Shown piece by piece: positions 7,775 to 16,339 of a stretch of DNA of 64,000 nucleotides. Numbering within the stretch: the stretch's first letter is position 1; every line of letters begins with the position of its first letter. This stretch comes from an uncultured Eubacteriales bacterium (GTDB lineage Bacteria > Bacillota > Clostridia > Christensenellales > Borkfalkiaceae): NCBI GenBank assembly GCA_905209085.1, contig CAJLRM010000006.1:131782-195781 (forward strand), written 5' to 3'. The notes under the pieces are model-generated. The model was not told the origin of the DNA. It saw only the letters and a list, made by a program, of their open reading frames with translations, and did not search any database. A program made the translations under genes and the position numbers.

Positions 7775-9343
7775 TTGAGAAAAAAACCGACCATTTATAT
7801 TATCATCGTATGCGTTTGGATCGTATGCGCGGGGCTTTTAATAGGCTCCTGCGCTCATATTGCCGATTTTTTGTTTTCCACCGAAGGCATAAACGCGAAG
7901 AGCGTTCTCATGGCGCTCCTTTTAATGTCCAATTCGCTGATGCTTTCGTATATGTGGTTGGGAAGCGTCAAGGACTTTATGTTTTCCTTTGTCTTTTTTC
8001 TGCGCCGAAAGAAAATTCTCGGGCGCTACGAATCGATTATTTCCATCGAGCCGGACGAGTCCCTTCCGAAACCCAAATTTCTGCTTCTCTATTGTACCTG
8101 TAACGATTTCAACGAAAAGGCGCTCGAAGCGTGTATGCGGCAGGACTATGAGAATTTCGAAACGATAATTTTAGACGACAGCAGCAAGTCCGAATATCTG
8201 AAACGCATTGATGATTTCGCCGAGCGTCCGGGGGTAACGGTGGCGCGGCGTTCCGATCGGGCGGGCTTTAAAGCGGGCAATCTGAATCACTATTTACAGG
8301 GACGGACAGATTACGATTATTTCGTCGTCTTGGACAGCGACGAGGTCATTCCCGAAAATTATATAAAAGAAGTGCTCAAATATTATGCGTACAGTCCCGA
8401 AGTGGGCGTGGTTCAAGCCGCGCATCAAGCTTCGGAAGGGGAAAACGCCTTTCAGAGCCTGATGGGGCTGTCTGTGCGGAGCAACGGTCAGATCTGTCAG
8501 GTAATGAAAAATTTTTACGGCAGCAACGCTTTGATCGGCCACGGCATGACGATCAGCCGCGCCTGTTACGAAGCGACGCACGGTTTTCCCGCCGTGGTGG
8601 CGGAGGATATTTCCTTCGCGGTGGACGTGAAAAACAGCGGCTATCGCGTGCTGTATGCCCCGAACATTCTCTGCACCGAGGAATTTCCCGTCAATTATAT
8701 CTGCCTGAAAAAGAGGCAGGCCAAGTGGGTGCAGGGCAACGTGGAATTTATGAAAAAGTACGGCAAAAGCATTGCGTATTCGAAAATGACGTGGTACGAA
8801 AAATTGGACGTCAAGCTGTCCCATTACAATCTGCCCATCATTCCCATGCTTTCCTTTTTCATCATCTTAAACGCTATCTTTATGGGCTTTTTGGGCTTCA
8901 ATATTGCCGTGTATTCCGGTTTTATCATCGGTCTGATGGCGCTGTTTTTAATTTCGCCGCTGATTCCCGACATTTTCGTTCACGGCAGAAGCGGAAACAT
9001 CCTGCGCCTGATGGGGTATTGCGTCCTCAATTTCGTCGTATACGCCTCCTTGGTACCGATGATGATAAAGACCGTATTTCTGGCGGTCTGCGGCAAAAAA
9101 GCGAAATTTATCGTCACTCCGAAAGAAAGCAAAAAGATCACGCTGAAAGAAACGTTTTTATATTCTTACGATTCTATCCTCTTTGCCGTCGCCATAGGAC
9201 TTTTGACATATTTCACCTATTATTCCCTTTTCCCGACGCTGTTGATCGTCAGTTGCTGTACGTTGACGCCTATGGCGATTTTGATTGCGAATATCAAATT
9301 TAAAAAGCGAGCCGTCTGCGAGAGAAAACGCGCGACGACGTAA
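7775..9343 (+). CDS. Membrane GT2 processive glycosyltransferase (cellulose synthase-like)
   Basis: 522 residues. Two N-terminal membrane helices (about 7-28 and 42-62) are followed by a cytoplasmic GT2 domain. It has the Asp motifs ILDDSS, VVLDSDE and VVAEDIS, and the acceptor motif KRQAKWVQGN in place of Q-x-x-R-W. Four or more membrane helices then end the protein. This is the layout of processive beta-glycan synthases, which make and export a polysaccharide. The Arg-to-Lys change in QxxRW is conservative. Translation starts at TTG 7775, five bases after AGGAGA. There is no c-di-GMP PilZ domain in the protein or nearby, and no partner genes adjoin it. Confidence 0.82.
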   Translation: MRKKPTIYIIIVCVWIVCAGLLIGSCAHIADFLFSTEGINAKSVLMALLLMSNSLMLSYMWLGSVKDFMFSFVFFLRRKKILGRYESIISIEPDESLPKPKFLLLYCTCNDFNEKALEACMRQDYENFETIILDDSSKSEYLKRIDDFAERPGVTVARRSDRAGFKAGNLNHYLQGRTDYDYFVVLDSDEVIPENYIKEVLKYYAYSPEVGVVQAAHQASEGENAFQSLMGLSVRSNGQICQVMKNFYGSNALIGHGMTISRACYEATHGFPAVVAEDISFAVDVKNSGYRVLYAPNILCTEEFPVNYICLKKRQAKWVQGNVEFMKKYGKSIAYSKMTWYEKLDVKLSHYNLPIIPMLSFFIILNAIFMGFLGFNIAVYSGFIIGLMALFLISPLIPDIFVHGRSGNILRLMGYCVLNFVVYASLVPMMIKTVFLAVCGKKAKFIVTPKESKKITLKETFLYSYDSILFAVAIGLLTYFTYYSLFPTLLIVSCCTLTPMAILIANIKFKKRAVCERKRATT

Positions 9344-9583
9344 AAGGGCGTTTAAAAAATCTTATAGCGCCGCAAAAGGAATCTTGGAATAAGCGGGGGA
9401 AATCAGCCGTAAAAAACTTTCGGCGGAGCGATGAAAACGGAAGATTCGCCGCGGGGAAAGTAGTAGAGAGAAGAAGAGAAAGACGAACTAAGGACGCAAA
9501 AAGTACCTTTAAAAAGAAGGGGACAGGGATTTGACGACGAAAAATAAAGGCTCCTATGAAAAGCAAAAAGAAGACGCAGCTTT

Positions 9584-9617
9584 AAAAAAAGAAACAACGA
9601 CAGGTTGTTTCTTTTTT
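9584..9617 (+). terminator. Terminator, plus strand
   Basis: AAAAGAAACAAC pairs with GTTGTTTCTTTT around GACAG, then T-rich sequence. It is 240 bases after the GT2 gene. Confidence 0.75.
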
Positions 9618-9657
9618 GTTGATACTCCTGACTATGCGGGCGCGCTTGTCGATACGC

Positions 9658-9688
9658 GAAAAAATACGTTCCCGTTCGGGAACGTATC
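9658..9688 (-). terminator. Terminator of the GNAT gene
   Basis: On the minus strand, ATACGTTCCCG/CGGGAACGTAT is followed by TTTTTTC. Confidence 0.85.
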
Positions 9689-9710
9689 GGCCGAAAGAGT
9701 CTTTTCGGCG

Positions 9711-10262
9711 CTATCTCCTTTCTTTTAAAAGCGCATAGCGAGCTTTGGTCATCAGATAGACGACTTCGTCGAGCACTATGCCGTCGTAGCGCCGCCAGCT
9801 TTTTTCTATCCGTCCCCAATATTCGAATCCGAGTTTTTCAATCACCCGTTTGGACTGAAAGTTAAAGGAAAAATGCGAAACGAGCAGCGTATCCGCGTTC
9901 AATTCTTCGAATGCAAAGGCGAGGGCACGCCTTGCGGCCTCGGGGACGAGCCCGCGTCCCCAATACGGCTCCGCCAGAACGTAACCCAATTCGAAATCAT
10001 AGGGAAGCGCAACCCCTGTCTTTTGACTTTTGTGCAGACCGAGAGATCCGACGACTTTACCCGTTTCTTTGAGTTCCAAGGCCCATGTTTCGTCCTTTTC
10101 GGCAAAGATTTTCAAAAGGGATTTCGTTTCTTCGAGCGTTTCGTGCGGCTTCCATCCCGCCATAGGTCCCACTTTGCGCCCCGACGCGTACGCATAGACG
10201 TCCTCCGCGTCCGTTTCCTGCCATTGCCGTAAAAGGAGCCGTTCGGTTTCCAATGTTTTCAT
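9711..10262 (-). CDS. GNAT N-acetyltransferase, RimJ/RimL type
   Basis: 183 residues, starting MKTLETERLLLRQW, the typical N-terminus of the RimJ/RimL branch. This branch transfers acetyl from acetyl-CoA to N-termini of ribosomal proteins or to other amines. The conserved core has ELGYVLAEPYWGRGLVPEAARRALAFAF, carrying the acetyl-CoA loop G-R-G, and ends in the family pattern KLGFEYWGRIEKSWRRYDGIVLDEVVYLM. The frame extends 18 codons upstream, but the ATG at 10262 has GAGGT before it and the family N-terminus, and lies just after its promoter. It is a single-gene unit. The target is unknown. Confidence 0.88.
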   Translation of the reverse strand: MKTLETERLLLRQWQETDAEDVYAYASGRKVGPMAGWKPHETLEETKSLLKIFAEKDETWALELKETGKVVGSLGLHKSQKTGVALPYDFELGYVLAEPYWGRGLVPEAARRALAFAFEELNADTLLVSHFSFNFQSKRVIEKLGFEYWGRIEKSWRRYDGIVLDEVVYLMTKARYALLKERR

Positions 10263-10287
10263 GGATAAATACCTCGCTTTTCGATAC

Positions 10288-10316
10288 AGTATAGCATAAC
10301 CGGGGATAAAAAGCAA
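10288..10316 (-). promoter_or_regulatory. Promoter of the GNAT gene
   Basis: Minus-strand TTGCTT and TATACT are spaced by 17 bases. Confidence 0.65.
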
Positions 10317-10458
10317 GGGGTAGGCCTCATTTCGGACACGGTAGTTTACGTATACGGTGGTTTACGGATGCGCGCGGGCTGAAAGAGGAGCGCGCAGCAG
10401 AGGGATAGCCGCTCCCATGGGAAGGGAAAAAAGGAAACAGGGGAGAGAAAGGACGGCG

Positions 10459-11160
10459 CTACATCTGGCGCTTGGCGAGGATTTTGCCCTCCGTGGAATC
10501 GACGAGCAGGGCGAGTATCCTGCCTTCCCTGTCGATGATTCCGACGTAATAATAGGGGGCGTCTTCATAAATGAGCCGCATATAGATTTCTCCCGCAAAC
10601 CCGTTTCTGTCCGTCATCGAATTGAACGTTTCGCTTTCCGCTGTCTTTACTTTGTTCAGGATATCCCGCGGGGAAAGGGTTTCTTCCGTGCGGACGGAGG
10701 CTGCGGTCAGCTCTGCCGTGGTTTCGTCGAACGCCACGGTAAAGACGATTTCGGCCGCGGCGGAAAGGTCTAAGGAACAGGAATAAAAATATTCTAGCTT
10801 GACGTTGTCGAAGGACATATCGCCGCCGTACTCCTTGCCCTCGTAGGTAAAGGAGATGTCGTACGATTCGACGCCCGTGGGCGCGGTGAGATAAATTTCC
10901 GCGCGGGGCGTGGTTTCCCTCTTGATCCCGTCGGCGGCATAGGGCGTTTCCTTTTCCGTCGCGTAGACGGCGAGGGAGAGATTGTTCTTCGACGCGACGA
11001 GCACGTTGCTGCGAAGCTCGGAAACGTAATCGAAATAGTCGATTTTTTTCGAACAGGAACCGAGGAAAACGAGCGCGGCGGGAACGGCGAGCGCGGCAGA
11101 GAAAATTTTAAATGCTTTGTGCGCGCATCTGGGCGCGTTTTTCTGGGAAAAATTCTTCAT
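10459..11160 (-). CDS. Putative lipoprotein of unknown function
   Basis: 233 residues. A long N-terminus with basic residues leads into a hydrophobic stretch (AALAVPAALVFLGSC) ending in a lipobox LGSC near residue 36, so it is probably lipid-anchored outside the membrane. The mature part is beta-rich and hydrophilic (VESYDISFTYEGKEYGGDMSFDNVKLEYFYSC in two blocks) with no enzymatic motif that I recognise. A perfect minus-strand TATAAT lies at 11172-11167, so transcription would begin at or next to the start codon at 11160, and no Shine-Dalgarno is present. It may therefore be translated from a leaderless mRNA. The gene diverges from the next gene. Confidence 0.7.
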   Translation of the reverse strand: MKNFSQKNAPRCAHKAFKIFSAALAVPAALVFLGSCSKKIDYFDYVSELRSNVLVASKNNLSLAVYATEKETPYAADGIKRETTPRAEIYLTAPTGVESYDISFTYEGKEYGGDMSFDNVKLEYFYSCSLDLSAAAEIVFTVAFDETTAELTAASVRTEETLSPRDILNKVKTAESETFNSMTDRNGFAGEIYMRLIYEDAPYYYVGIIDREGRILALLVDSTEGKILAKRQM

Positions 11161-11278
11161 GGTAACATTATATTAAAAAAAGGTTGAAAACATGACGGAC
11201 AAATTTCATTCATTCAGTTGATTTTTGCGAAGCAATGTGATAAAATAGATAATAATAAGGAAAACGGAGGAACGAGAG

Positions 11279-11926
11279 GTGCGAATGGACAAGGTTATCC
11301 TGAAAGCCGTATTCAGTACGTTGATGGCGATCATCGTGCTTTGCGGCGTCATGACCGCGGCTCTCGTGTTCATTTATCCCTCCACCATGATGGGGCTTGC
11401 CTACGACGTCGGTCTGGACAATGCCAGCGCCTGGTTTGCGGGCCGCGCCTACAATCAGCTGGACAACGTGTATTATATCGCCTTTGCCACCGAGGTTTCC
11501 ATCGGTACGGGAGATATGGAAAAGATTGACGAATACGGCAGCAAATTCATCTTGGACGAAAGTTTCGGCGAATATTGCTCGCGGATGGACGAGCAGACGA
11601 GCGGCATCGGCAATTCGTATGCGCAATACGTTTACGGGCAGGTATGTATGGCAAAATACCGCCTCGGTAAAGGCGAGGAAGCGGTGGAACTTTCCTTCTC
11701 GATAAACGAAGATTGTTTTCCTCCGAAAAACGCCGCCGCGGCAGTTCTTTTAATCGCGTTGCAACGGAACGGTCAGGAGGATCTGCCGTTTATAGAAAAT
11801 ATCCTGGCGAGGCTGAAAGCCTTGCAGGAGGAACAAAAAACGAATAAAACCTTTTCGGACGAAGATCTCGAATATCTCGAAAGTATGATCAAGTTGACCG
11901 AAATGCGGATGGAAAACTTCTCTTGA
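11279..11926 (+). CDS. Membrane-anchored protein of unknown function
   Basis: 215 residues. The N-terminus holds one membrane helix (about 6-32, VILKAVFSTLMAIIVLCGVMTAALVFIY), and the rest is soluble and alpha-helical. The helices and aromatic spacing (NQLDNVYYIAFATEVSIG, KYRLGKGEEAVELSF) suggest a TPR-like fold outside the membrane. I recognise no enzyme motif. The start is taken as GTG 11279, eight bases after GGAGG; ATG 11285 is an alternative. It stands alone between a divergent lipoprotein and guaB. Confidence 0.65.
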   Translation: MRMDKVILKAVFSTLMAIIVLCGVMTAALVFIYPSTMMGLAYDVGLDNASAWFAGRAYNQLDNVYYIAFATEVSIGTGDMEKIDEYGSKFILDESFGEYCSRMDEQTSGIGNSYAQYVYGQVCMAKYRLGKGEEAVELSFSINEDCFPPKNAAAAVLLIALQRNGQEDLPFIENILARLKALQEEQKTNKTFSDEDLEYLESMIKLTEMRMENFS

Positions 11927-12009
11927 CAAAAGTCAACGAGAGTTCGCCCGTCCGTTTTGTTTCATTAAGACAAAAATTTTAACTTTTCATAAAGACAAGG
12001 AGAATACCA

Positions 12010-13467
12010 ATGAGCAGCAGAATTGTAAAAGAAGGCTTGACGTTCGACGACGTACTCCTCATTCCCCAGGCTTCCGACGTAGTGCCCGCAGACGTGGAAC
12101 TTAAAACGAAGCTCACCGACGACATTCAATTGAATATCCCGTTGGTCAGCGCCGCGATGGACACCGTCACCGAGAACAGAATGGCGATCGCCATTGCGCG
12201 AGAGGGCGGCATCGGCATCATTCACAAGAACATGACGATTGAGGCGCAGGCGGAACAGGTGGATAAAGTGAAGCGCAGCGAGCACGGCGTCATCACGGAT
12301 CCCTTCTTTTTGGAGCCCGAAAACCTCGTCAAAGACGCGGTCGCGCTCATGGAAAAATACCGTATCAGCGGCGTTCCCATTACCAAGAAGGGCAAACTTG
12401 TCGGTATTCTTACCAATCGCGATCTCCGTTTCGAAAGCAATTACGAACAGCCCATTGCCAACGTCATGACCAAGGACCGCCTCGTGACGGCTCCCGTGGG
12501 GACTTCCTTGGAGGACGCAAAGCAGCTTCTCGGCAAACACAGGATCGAAAAGTTGCCCATCGTAGACGAGAAAGGATATTTGAAAGGACTGATCACCATT
12601 AAAGACATCGAAAAGTCCATTCAGTATCCCAATTCCGCGCGGGATAAGAACGGCAGGCTCCTGGTGGGCGCGGCGGTCGGCACCGCGGCGAATACGCTGG
12701 AAAGAGTCGCGGCTCTCGTCGAAGCGCGCGCGGACGTCATCGCCATCGACACCGCGCACGGGCATTCGAAATTCGTTCTGGAAAAAGTGACGGAAATAAA
12801 GGCGAAATTCCCGCAGATTACCCTGATCGCGGGCAACGTCGCCACGGCGGCCGCCACGAAGGCGCTGTTCGAGGCGGGCGCGGACGTCGTCAAAGTCGGT
12901 ATCGGTCCCGGTTCCATCTGCACCACCCGCGTGGTGGCGGGAATCGGCGTGCCGCAGCTCACGGCCGTCATGGACTGCGCGGAAGCCGCGGACAAAATGG
13001 GAAAACGGGTCATTGCCGACGGCGGCATTAAATACAGCGGGGATATCGTCAAAGCCATCGCGGCGGGCGGCAGCGCCGTCATGATCGGCTCCCTGTTCGC
13101 GGGAACGCTGGAAAGCCCGGGAGAGGTCGAACTCTATCAGGGCAGGAGTTTCAAGGTCTATCGCGGAATGGGCTCCCTTTCCGCAATGGCGGCGGGCAGT
13201 AAGGACAGATACTTTCAGGAAAATTCGAGAAAATTCGTCCCCGAAGGCGTAGAGGGCAGAGTTCCGTATAGGGGAAGCGTCGCGGAAATCATCTATCAGA
13301 TGAAGGGCGGGCTTCGTTCGGGAATGGGCTATTGCGGCAAACGCAATATCGAGGAGCTTCGGACGGATTCGGAATTTGTCCGCATCACGAACGCCGGACT
13401 CATCGAAAGCCACCCTCACGATATTTCCATCTCTAAGGAAGCGCCTAACTATTCTCCGAGAGGCTGA
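12010..13467 (+). CDS. guaB: Inosine-5'-monophosphate dehydrogenase
   Basis: 485 residues, the family length. It oxidises IMP to XMP with NAD+, the first step to GMP. The TIM barrel carries the IMP loop GIGPGSICTTR with catalytic Cys304. Two CBS domains (about 90-205) interrupt the barrel, as usual, and the flap YRGMGSLSAM with GVEGRVPYRG is present. The start follows AAGGAGAATACCA. It is followed by guaA 150 bases later, so both steps of GMP synthesis lie together. No purine riboswitch was found upstream. Confidence 0.98.
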   Translation: MSSRIVKEGLTFDDVLLIPQASDVVPADVELKTKLTDDIQLNIPLVSAAMDTVTENRMAIAIAREGGIGIIHKNMTIEAQAEQVDKVKRSEHGVITDPFFLEPENLVKDAVALMEKYRISGVPITKKGKLVGILTNRDLRFESNYEQPIANVMTKDRLVTAPVGTSLEDAKQLLGKHRIEKLPIVDEKGYLKGLITIKDIEKSIQYPNSARDKNGRLLVGAAVGTAANTLERVAALVEARADVIAIDTAHGHSKFVLEKVTEIKAKFPQITLIAGNVATAAATKALFEAGADVVKVGIGPGSICTTRVVAGIGVPQLTAVMDCAEAADKMGKRVIADGGIKYSGDIVKAIAAGGSAVMIGSLFAGTLESPGEVELYQGRSFKVYRGMGSLSAMAAGSKDRYFQENSRKFVPEGVEGRVPYRGSVAEIIYQMKGGLRSGMGYCGKRNIEELRTDSEFVRITNAGLIESHPHDISISKEAPNYSPRG

Positions 13468-13620
13468 CGGGGAAAACGGCGAAAATATAAGGGCAAACAG
13501 GAGAAAAAACGGCGCTCGTCGAAAACATGGGTGCCGTCTTTCGGCTTTTTGTACACGATCCGACAGGCGGAAACGCGCCTCGATAAAATCAATCATCTAA
13601 TTCTAAGGAAGAAAATACGA

Positions 13621-15165
13621 ATGTCACAACACGAAAAAGTTTTGGTCCTCGATTTCGGCGGACAGTACAATCAGTTGATCGCGCGCAGAGTGCGCGATTT
13701 AAACGTTTACTGCGATCTTAAAAGCTGCGATATGACGATAGAGGAGATCAAAGAATACGATCCCATCGGCATCATTTTTACGGGCGGTCCCAATAGCGTT
13801 TACGAGGAGTCTTCTCCGCACGTGCCCGCGGAAATTTTCGGACTCGGAATCCCCGTCCTCGGCATTTGCTACGGCTGTCAGCTGATTGCCTATACGCTGG
13901 GCGGCAAAGTCACTCATGCGACGACGAGCGAGTACGGAAAACGGGAGATCCGCGTTTTGAACGGAGGAAAGCTCTTTCAAGACGTCCCCGAAAAGAGCGT
14001 CAGCTGGATGAGCCACACCGACTATGTTTCCGAGGCGCCCGCCGGATTTAAGATCCTTGCGGACACGGAAGCGGGCACCTGCCCCGTAGCCGCATTTGCG
14101 GACGAAGAAAAGAAAATTTACGGCGTTCAGTTCCACCCCGAAGTGGCGCATACCGAGTACGGAAATCAAGTCCTCAAAAACTTCCTTTACGAAGTTTGTA
14201 ACGCGAAGGGAGATTGGACGATGCGCGGTTTCGTCGCGGAACAAGTCAAAAAACTCAAAGAAAAGATCGGAGATAAAAAGGTGTTGTGCGCGATGAGCGG
14301 CGGCGTCGATTCCGCCGTCGCGGCTACGCTCATTCATAAAGCCGTGGGAAATCAGCTCGTCTGCGTGTTCGTCGATCATGGACTGCTTCGCAAATACGAG
14401 GCGGACGAGGTCATGGAGGTGTTCAAAGGCAAATTGGGGATGAACCTCATCAAGGCGGACGCGGGCGAAGTTTTCCTCGGAAAGCTTGCGGGGGTTTCCG
14501 ATCCCGAAAAGAAGCGCAAAATCATCGGCGCAGAGTTCATCCGCACCTTTGAAAAGGAAGCGAAAAAAATCGGCGCGGTGGACTATCTGGTGCAGGGCAC
14601 CATTTATCCCGACGTCATCGAGAGCGGCAAGGGAAAATCCGCCGTCATCAAGAGCCATCACAACGTGGGCGGACTTCCTTCCGTGGTCGATTTCAAAGAG
14701 ATCATCGAGCCTTTGAGGGACCTCTTCAAGGACGAGGTGCGCCGCGTGGGATTCGAGCTGGGGCTGCCGAGAAAAGTGGTCATGCGCCAGCCCTTCCCGG
14801 GACCCGGACTCGCTATCCGCATCATGGGCGAGGTGACGAGGGAGAAGCTGGAAACTTTGCGCGAAGCGGATTTCATTTTGCGGGACGAGATTGCCAAAGC
14901 GGGCTTGGACGAACAGATTTGGCAATATTTTGCCGTTATCACGAACAGTCCGACGGTGGGCGTGATGGGAGATTTCCGTACCTATGAGAACGTGATAGCG
15001 CTGCGCGCCGTAACGAGCATAGACGCGATGACTGCGGACTGGGCGAGGATTCCCTACGATATTTTGGAAAAAATAAGCACCCGAATCGTCAACGAAGTCA
15101 AGCACGCAAACCGCATCGTCTACGACATCACCTCCAAACCTCCCGCAACCATCGAATGGGAATGA
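13621..15165 (+). CDS. guaA: GMP synthase (glutamine-hydrolysing)
   Basis: 514 residues. It converts XMP to GMP using ATP and glutamine. The N-terminal glutaminase has the GICYGCQ nucleophile (Cys83) and the FHPEVAHTEYG His/Glu pair. The ATP-pyrophosphatase part has the P-loop SGGVDSAVAA, and the C-terminal dimer domain ends KPPATIEWE. The frame runs 30 codons further upstream, but the ATG at 13621 follows AAGGAAGAAAATACG and matches the family start. It probably shares a transcript with guaB. A 7-bp hairpin in the spacer lacks a T run. Confidence 0.98.
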   Translation: MSQHEKVLVLDFGGQYNQLIARRVRDLNVYCDLKSCDMTIEEIKEYDPIGIIFTGGPNSVYEESSPHVPAEIFGLGIPVLGICYGCQLIAYTLGGKVTHATTSEYGKREIRVLNGGKLFQDVPEKSVSWMSHTDYVSEAPAGFKILADTEAGTCPVAAFADEEKKIYGVQFHPEVAHTEYGNQVLKNFLYEVCNAKGDWTMRGFVAEQVKKLKEKIGDKKVLCAMSGGVDSAVAATLIHKAVGNQLVCVFVDHGLLRKYEADEVMEVFKGKLGMNLIKADAGEVFLGKLAGVSDPEKKRKIIGAEFIRTFEKEAKKIGAVDYLVQGTIYPDVIESGKGKSAVIKSHHNVGGLPSVVDFKEIIEPLRDLFKDEVRRVGFELGLPRKVVMRQPFPGPGLAIRIMGEVTREKLETLREADFILRDEIAKAGLDEQIWQYFAVITNSPTVGVMGDFRTYENVIALRAVTSIDAMTADWARIPYDILEKISTRIVNEVKHANRIVYDITSKPPATIEWE

Positions 15166-15213
15166 TTGGGCGGAAAACGGAGGCGTCCGAGGAATCGTTT
15201 AAGGCAAACGGAA

Positions 15214-16092
15214 ATGAAAAAGCTCACAGTAGCGCTGCTGCAAATATTGCCCGCAAAAACGCGGGCGGAGAATCTGCAAAAGGGAATTGAGGCTTGCCGC
15301 GAAGCGAAAAAATCGGGCGCGGACATCGCCCTGTTTCCCGAAATGTGGAGCGACGGATATCGTATCCCGGAAGATATAGAAGCTTTGAAGACCGAGGCGG
15401 TCTGCGCGGACGGAGAGTTCGTTTCGGCGTTTGGAAAACTTGCCGCAGAATTGAATATGGCCGTCGGGATCACCTTTTTAGAACGCTGGGAGCCTTTGCC
15501 GAGAAATACGCTCGTCCTGTTCGACAGGCACGGTAAAAGGGCGTTGACCTATGCCAAAGTTCATACCTGCGATTTTGGCGACGAGGCTCGGTTGACGGCG
15601 GGCGAGGATTTTTACGTCGCACAGCTCGATACCGCCGCAGGCGAGGTCAAGGTCGGCGCGATGATCTGTTACGACAGGGAGTTCCCCGAAAGCGCGAGGA
15701 TTCTGATGCTGAAAGGCGCCGAGATCGTCCTCGTGCCCAATGCCTGTCCCATGGAGATAAACCGCCTTTCGCAGCTTAGAGGCAGAGCCTATGAGAATAT
15801 GTTTGGCATAGCCACCTGCAATTATCCCTGCGGTCAGCCGGACTGCAACGGTCATTCTTCCGCATTCGACGGCGTCGCGTATTTGCCCGAACTTTCGGGA
15901 TCGAGAGATACCTGCCTTTTGGAAGCGGGCGGGGAAGCGGGCGTCTATCTCGCGGCGTTTGATCTGGATATGCTGCGGGAATACCGCAAAAGCGAAGTCC
16001 ACGGCAATGCTTACCGCCATCCTCAAAAATATCGCTTGCTCCTTGACGAGCAGATTCAGGAGCCTTTTATCCGAAAAGATTACAGAAAATAG
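15214..16092 (+). CDS. Carbon-nitrogen hydrolase (nitrilase superfamily amidase)
   Basis: 292 residues. The catalytic triad is visible: Glu43 (ALFPEMW), Lys115 (YAKVHTCDFGDE) and Cys152 (MICYDREFPES). The family cleaves C-N bonds of amides such as N-carbamoyl amines, omega-amides or agmatine-type products. The sequence after Cys and the loop LVPNACPMEINR place it with small-molecule amidases, not with nitrilases proper. The ATG at 15214 is chosen because it begins the beta-strand MKKLTVALLQ; an upstream TTG in frame lacks support. It is 48 bases after guaA. The substrate is unknown. Confidence 0.85.
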   Translation: MKKLTVALLQILPAKTRAENLQKGIEACREAKKSGADIALFPEMWSDGYRIPEDIEALKTEAVCADGEFVSAFGKLAAELNMAVGITFLERWEPLPRNTLVLFDRHGKRALTYAKVHTCDFGDEARLTAGEDFYVAQLDTAAGEVKVGAMICYDREFPESARILMLKGAEIVLVPNACPMEINRLSQLRGRAYENMFGIATCNYPCGQPDCNGHSSAFDGVAYLPELSGSRDTCLLEAGGEAGVYLAAFDLDMLREYRKSEVHGNAYRHPQKYRLLLDEQIQEPFIRKDYRK

Positions 16093-16220
16093 AGTTTGTG
16101 CGGCGCGGGCACACGCGGTTACGGGAAGGGCCTGAACGGGAAAAGCGGCGAAAAAATCCGCAGGGGGGGCAAATACTCGTTTTCATAGGCGGAAGAGGCG
16201 GGAATCGAATAGAAACGGAT

Positions 16221-16276
16221 AAGCCGCGTGGCCGTGGCTTTTGAAACTCCCGCGCGGACGTTCCGCGCGGGAGTTT
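16221..16276 (+). repeat. Two consecutive hairpins between hydrolase genes
   Basis: AAGCCGCG/CGTGGCTT (16221-16240) is followed by a nearly perfect 14-bp inverted repeat AAACTCCCGCGCGG (16243-16276). Only the first has a short T run, so termination is likely but weak. Confidence 0.6.
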
Positions 16277-16339
16277 GGATTCTAAAAAATAAAAATTCCG
16301 AACAATCGAATGAGATTGAAGAAGGGAAGGAGAAGGAAC

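Larger units (their letters stand above)
9344..9710 (+). other. Convergent intergenic region with two terminators
   Basis: No gene is seen between the converging GT2 and GNAT genes. It holds a plus-strand terminator at 9584-9617 and a minus-strand terminator at 9658-9688. Confidence 0.6.

Noticed and set aside
13468..13620. A purine riboswitch between guaB and guaA
   Set aside because: There is only a weak 7-bp hairpin without a T run and none of the conserved loop bases of the purine aptamer.
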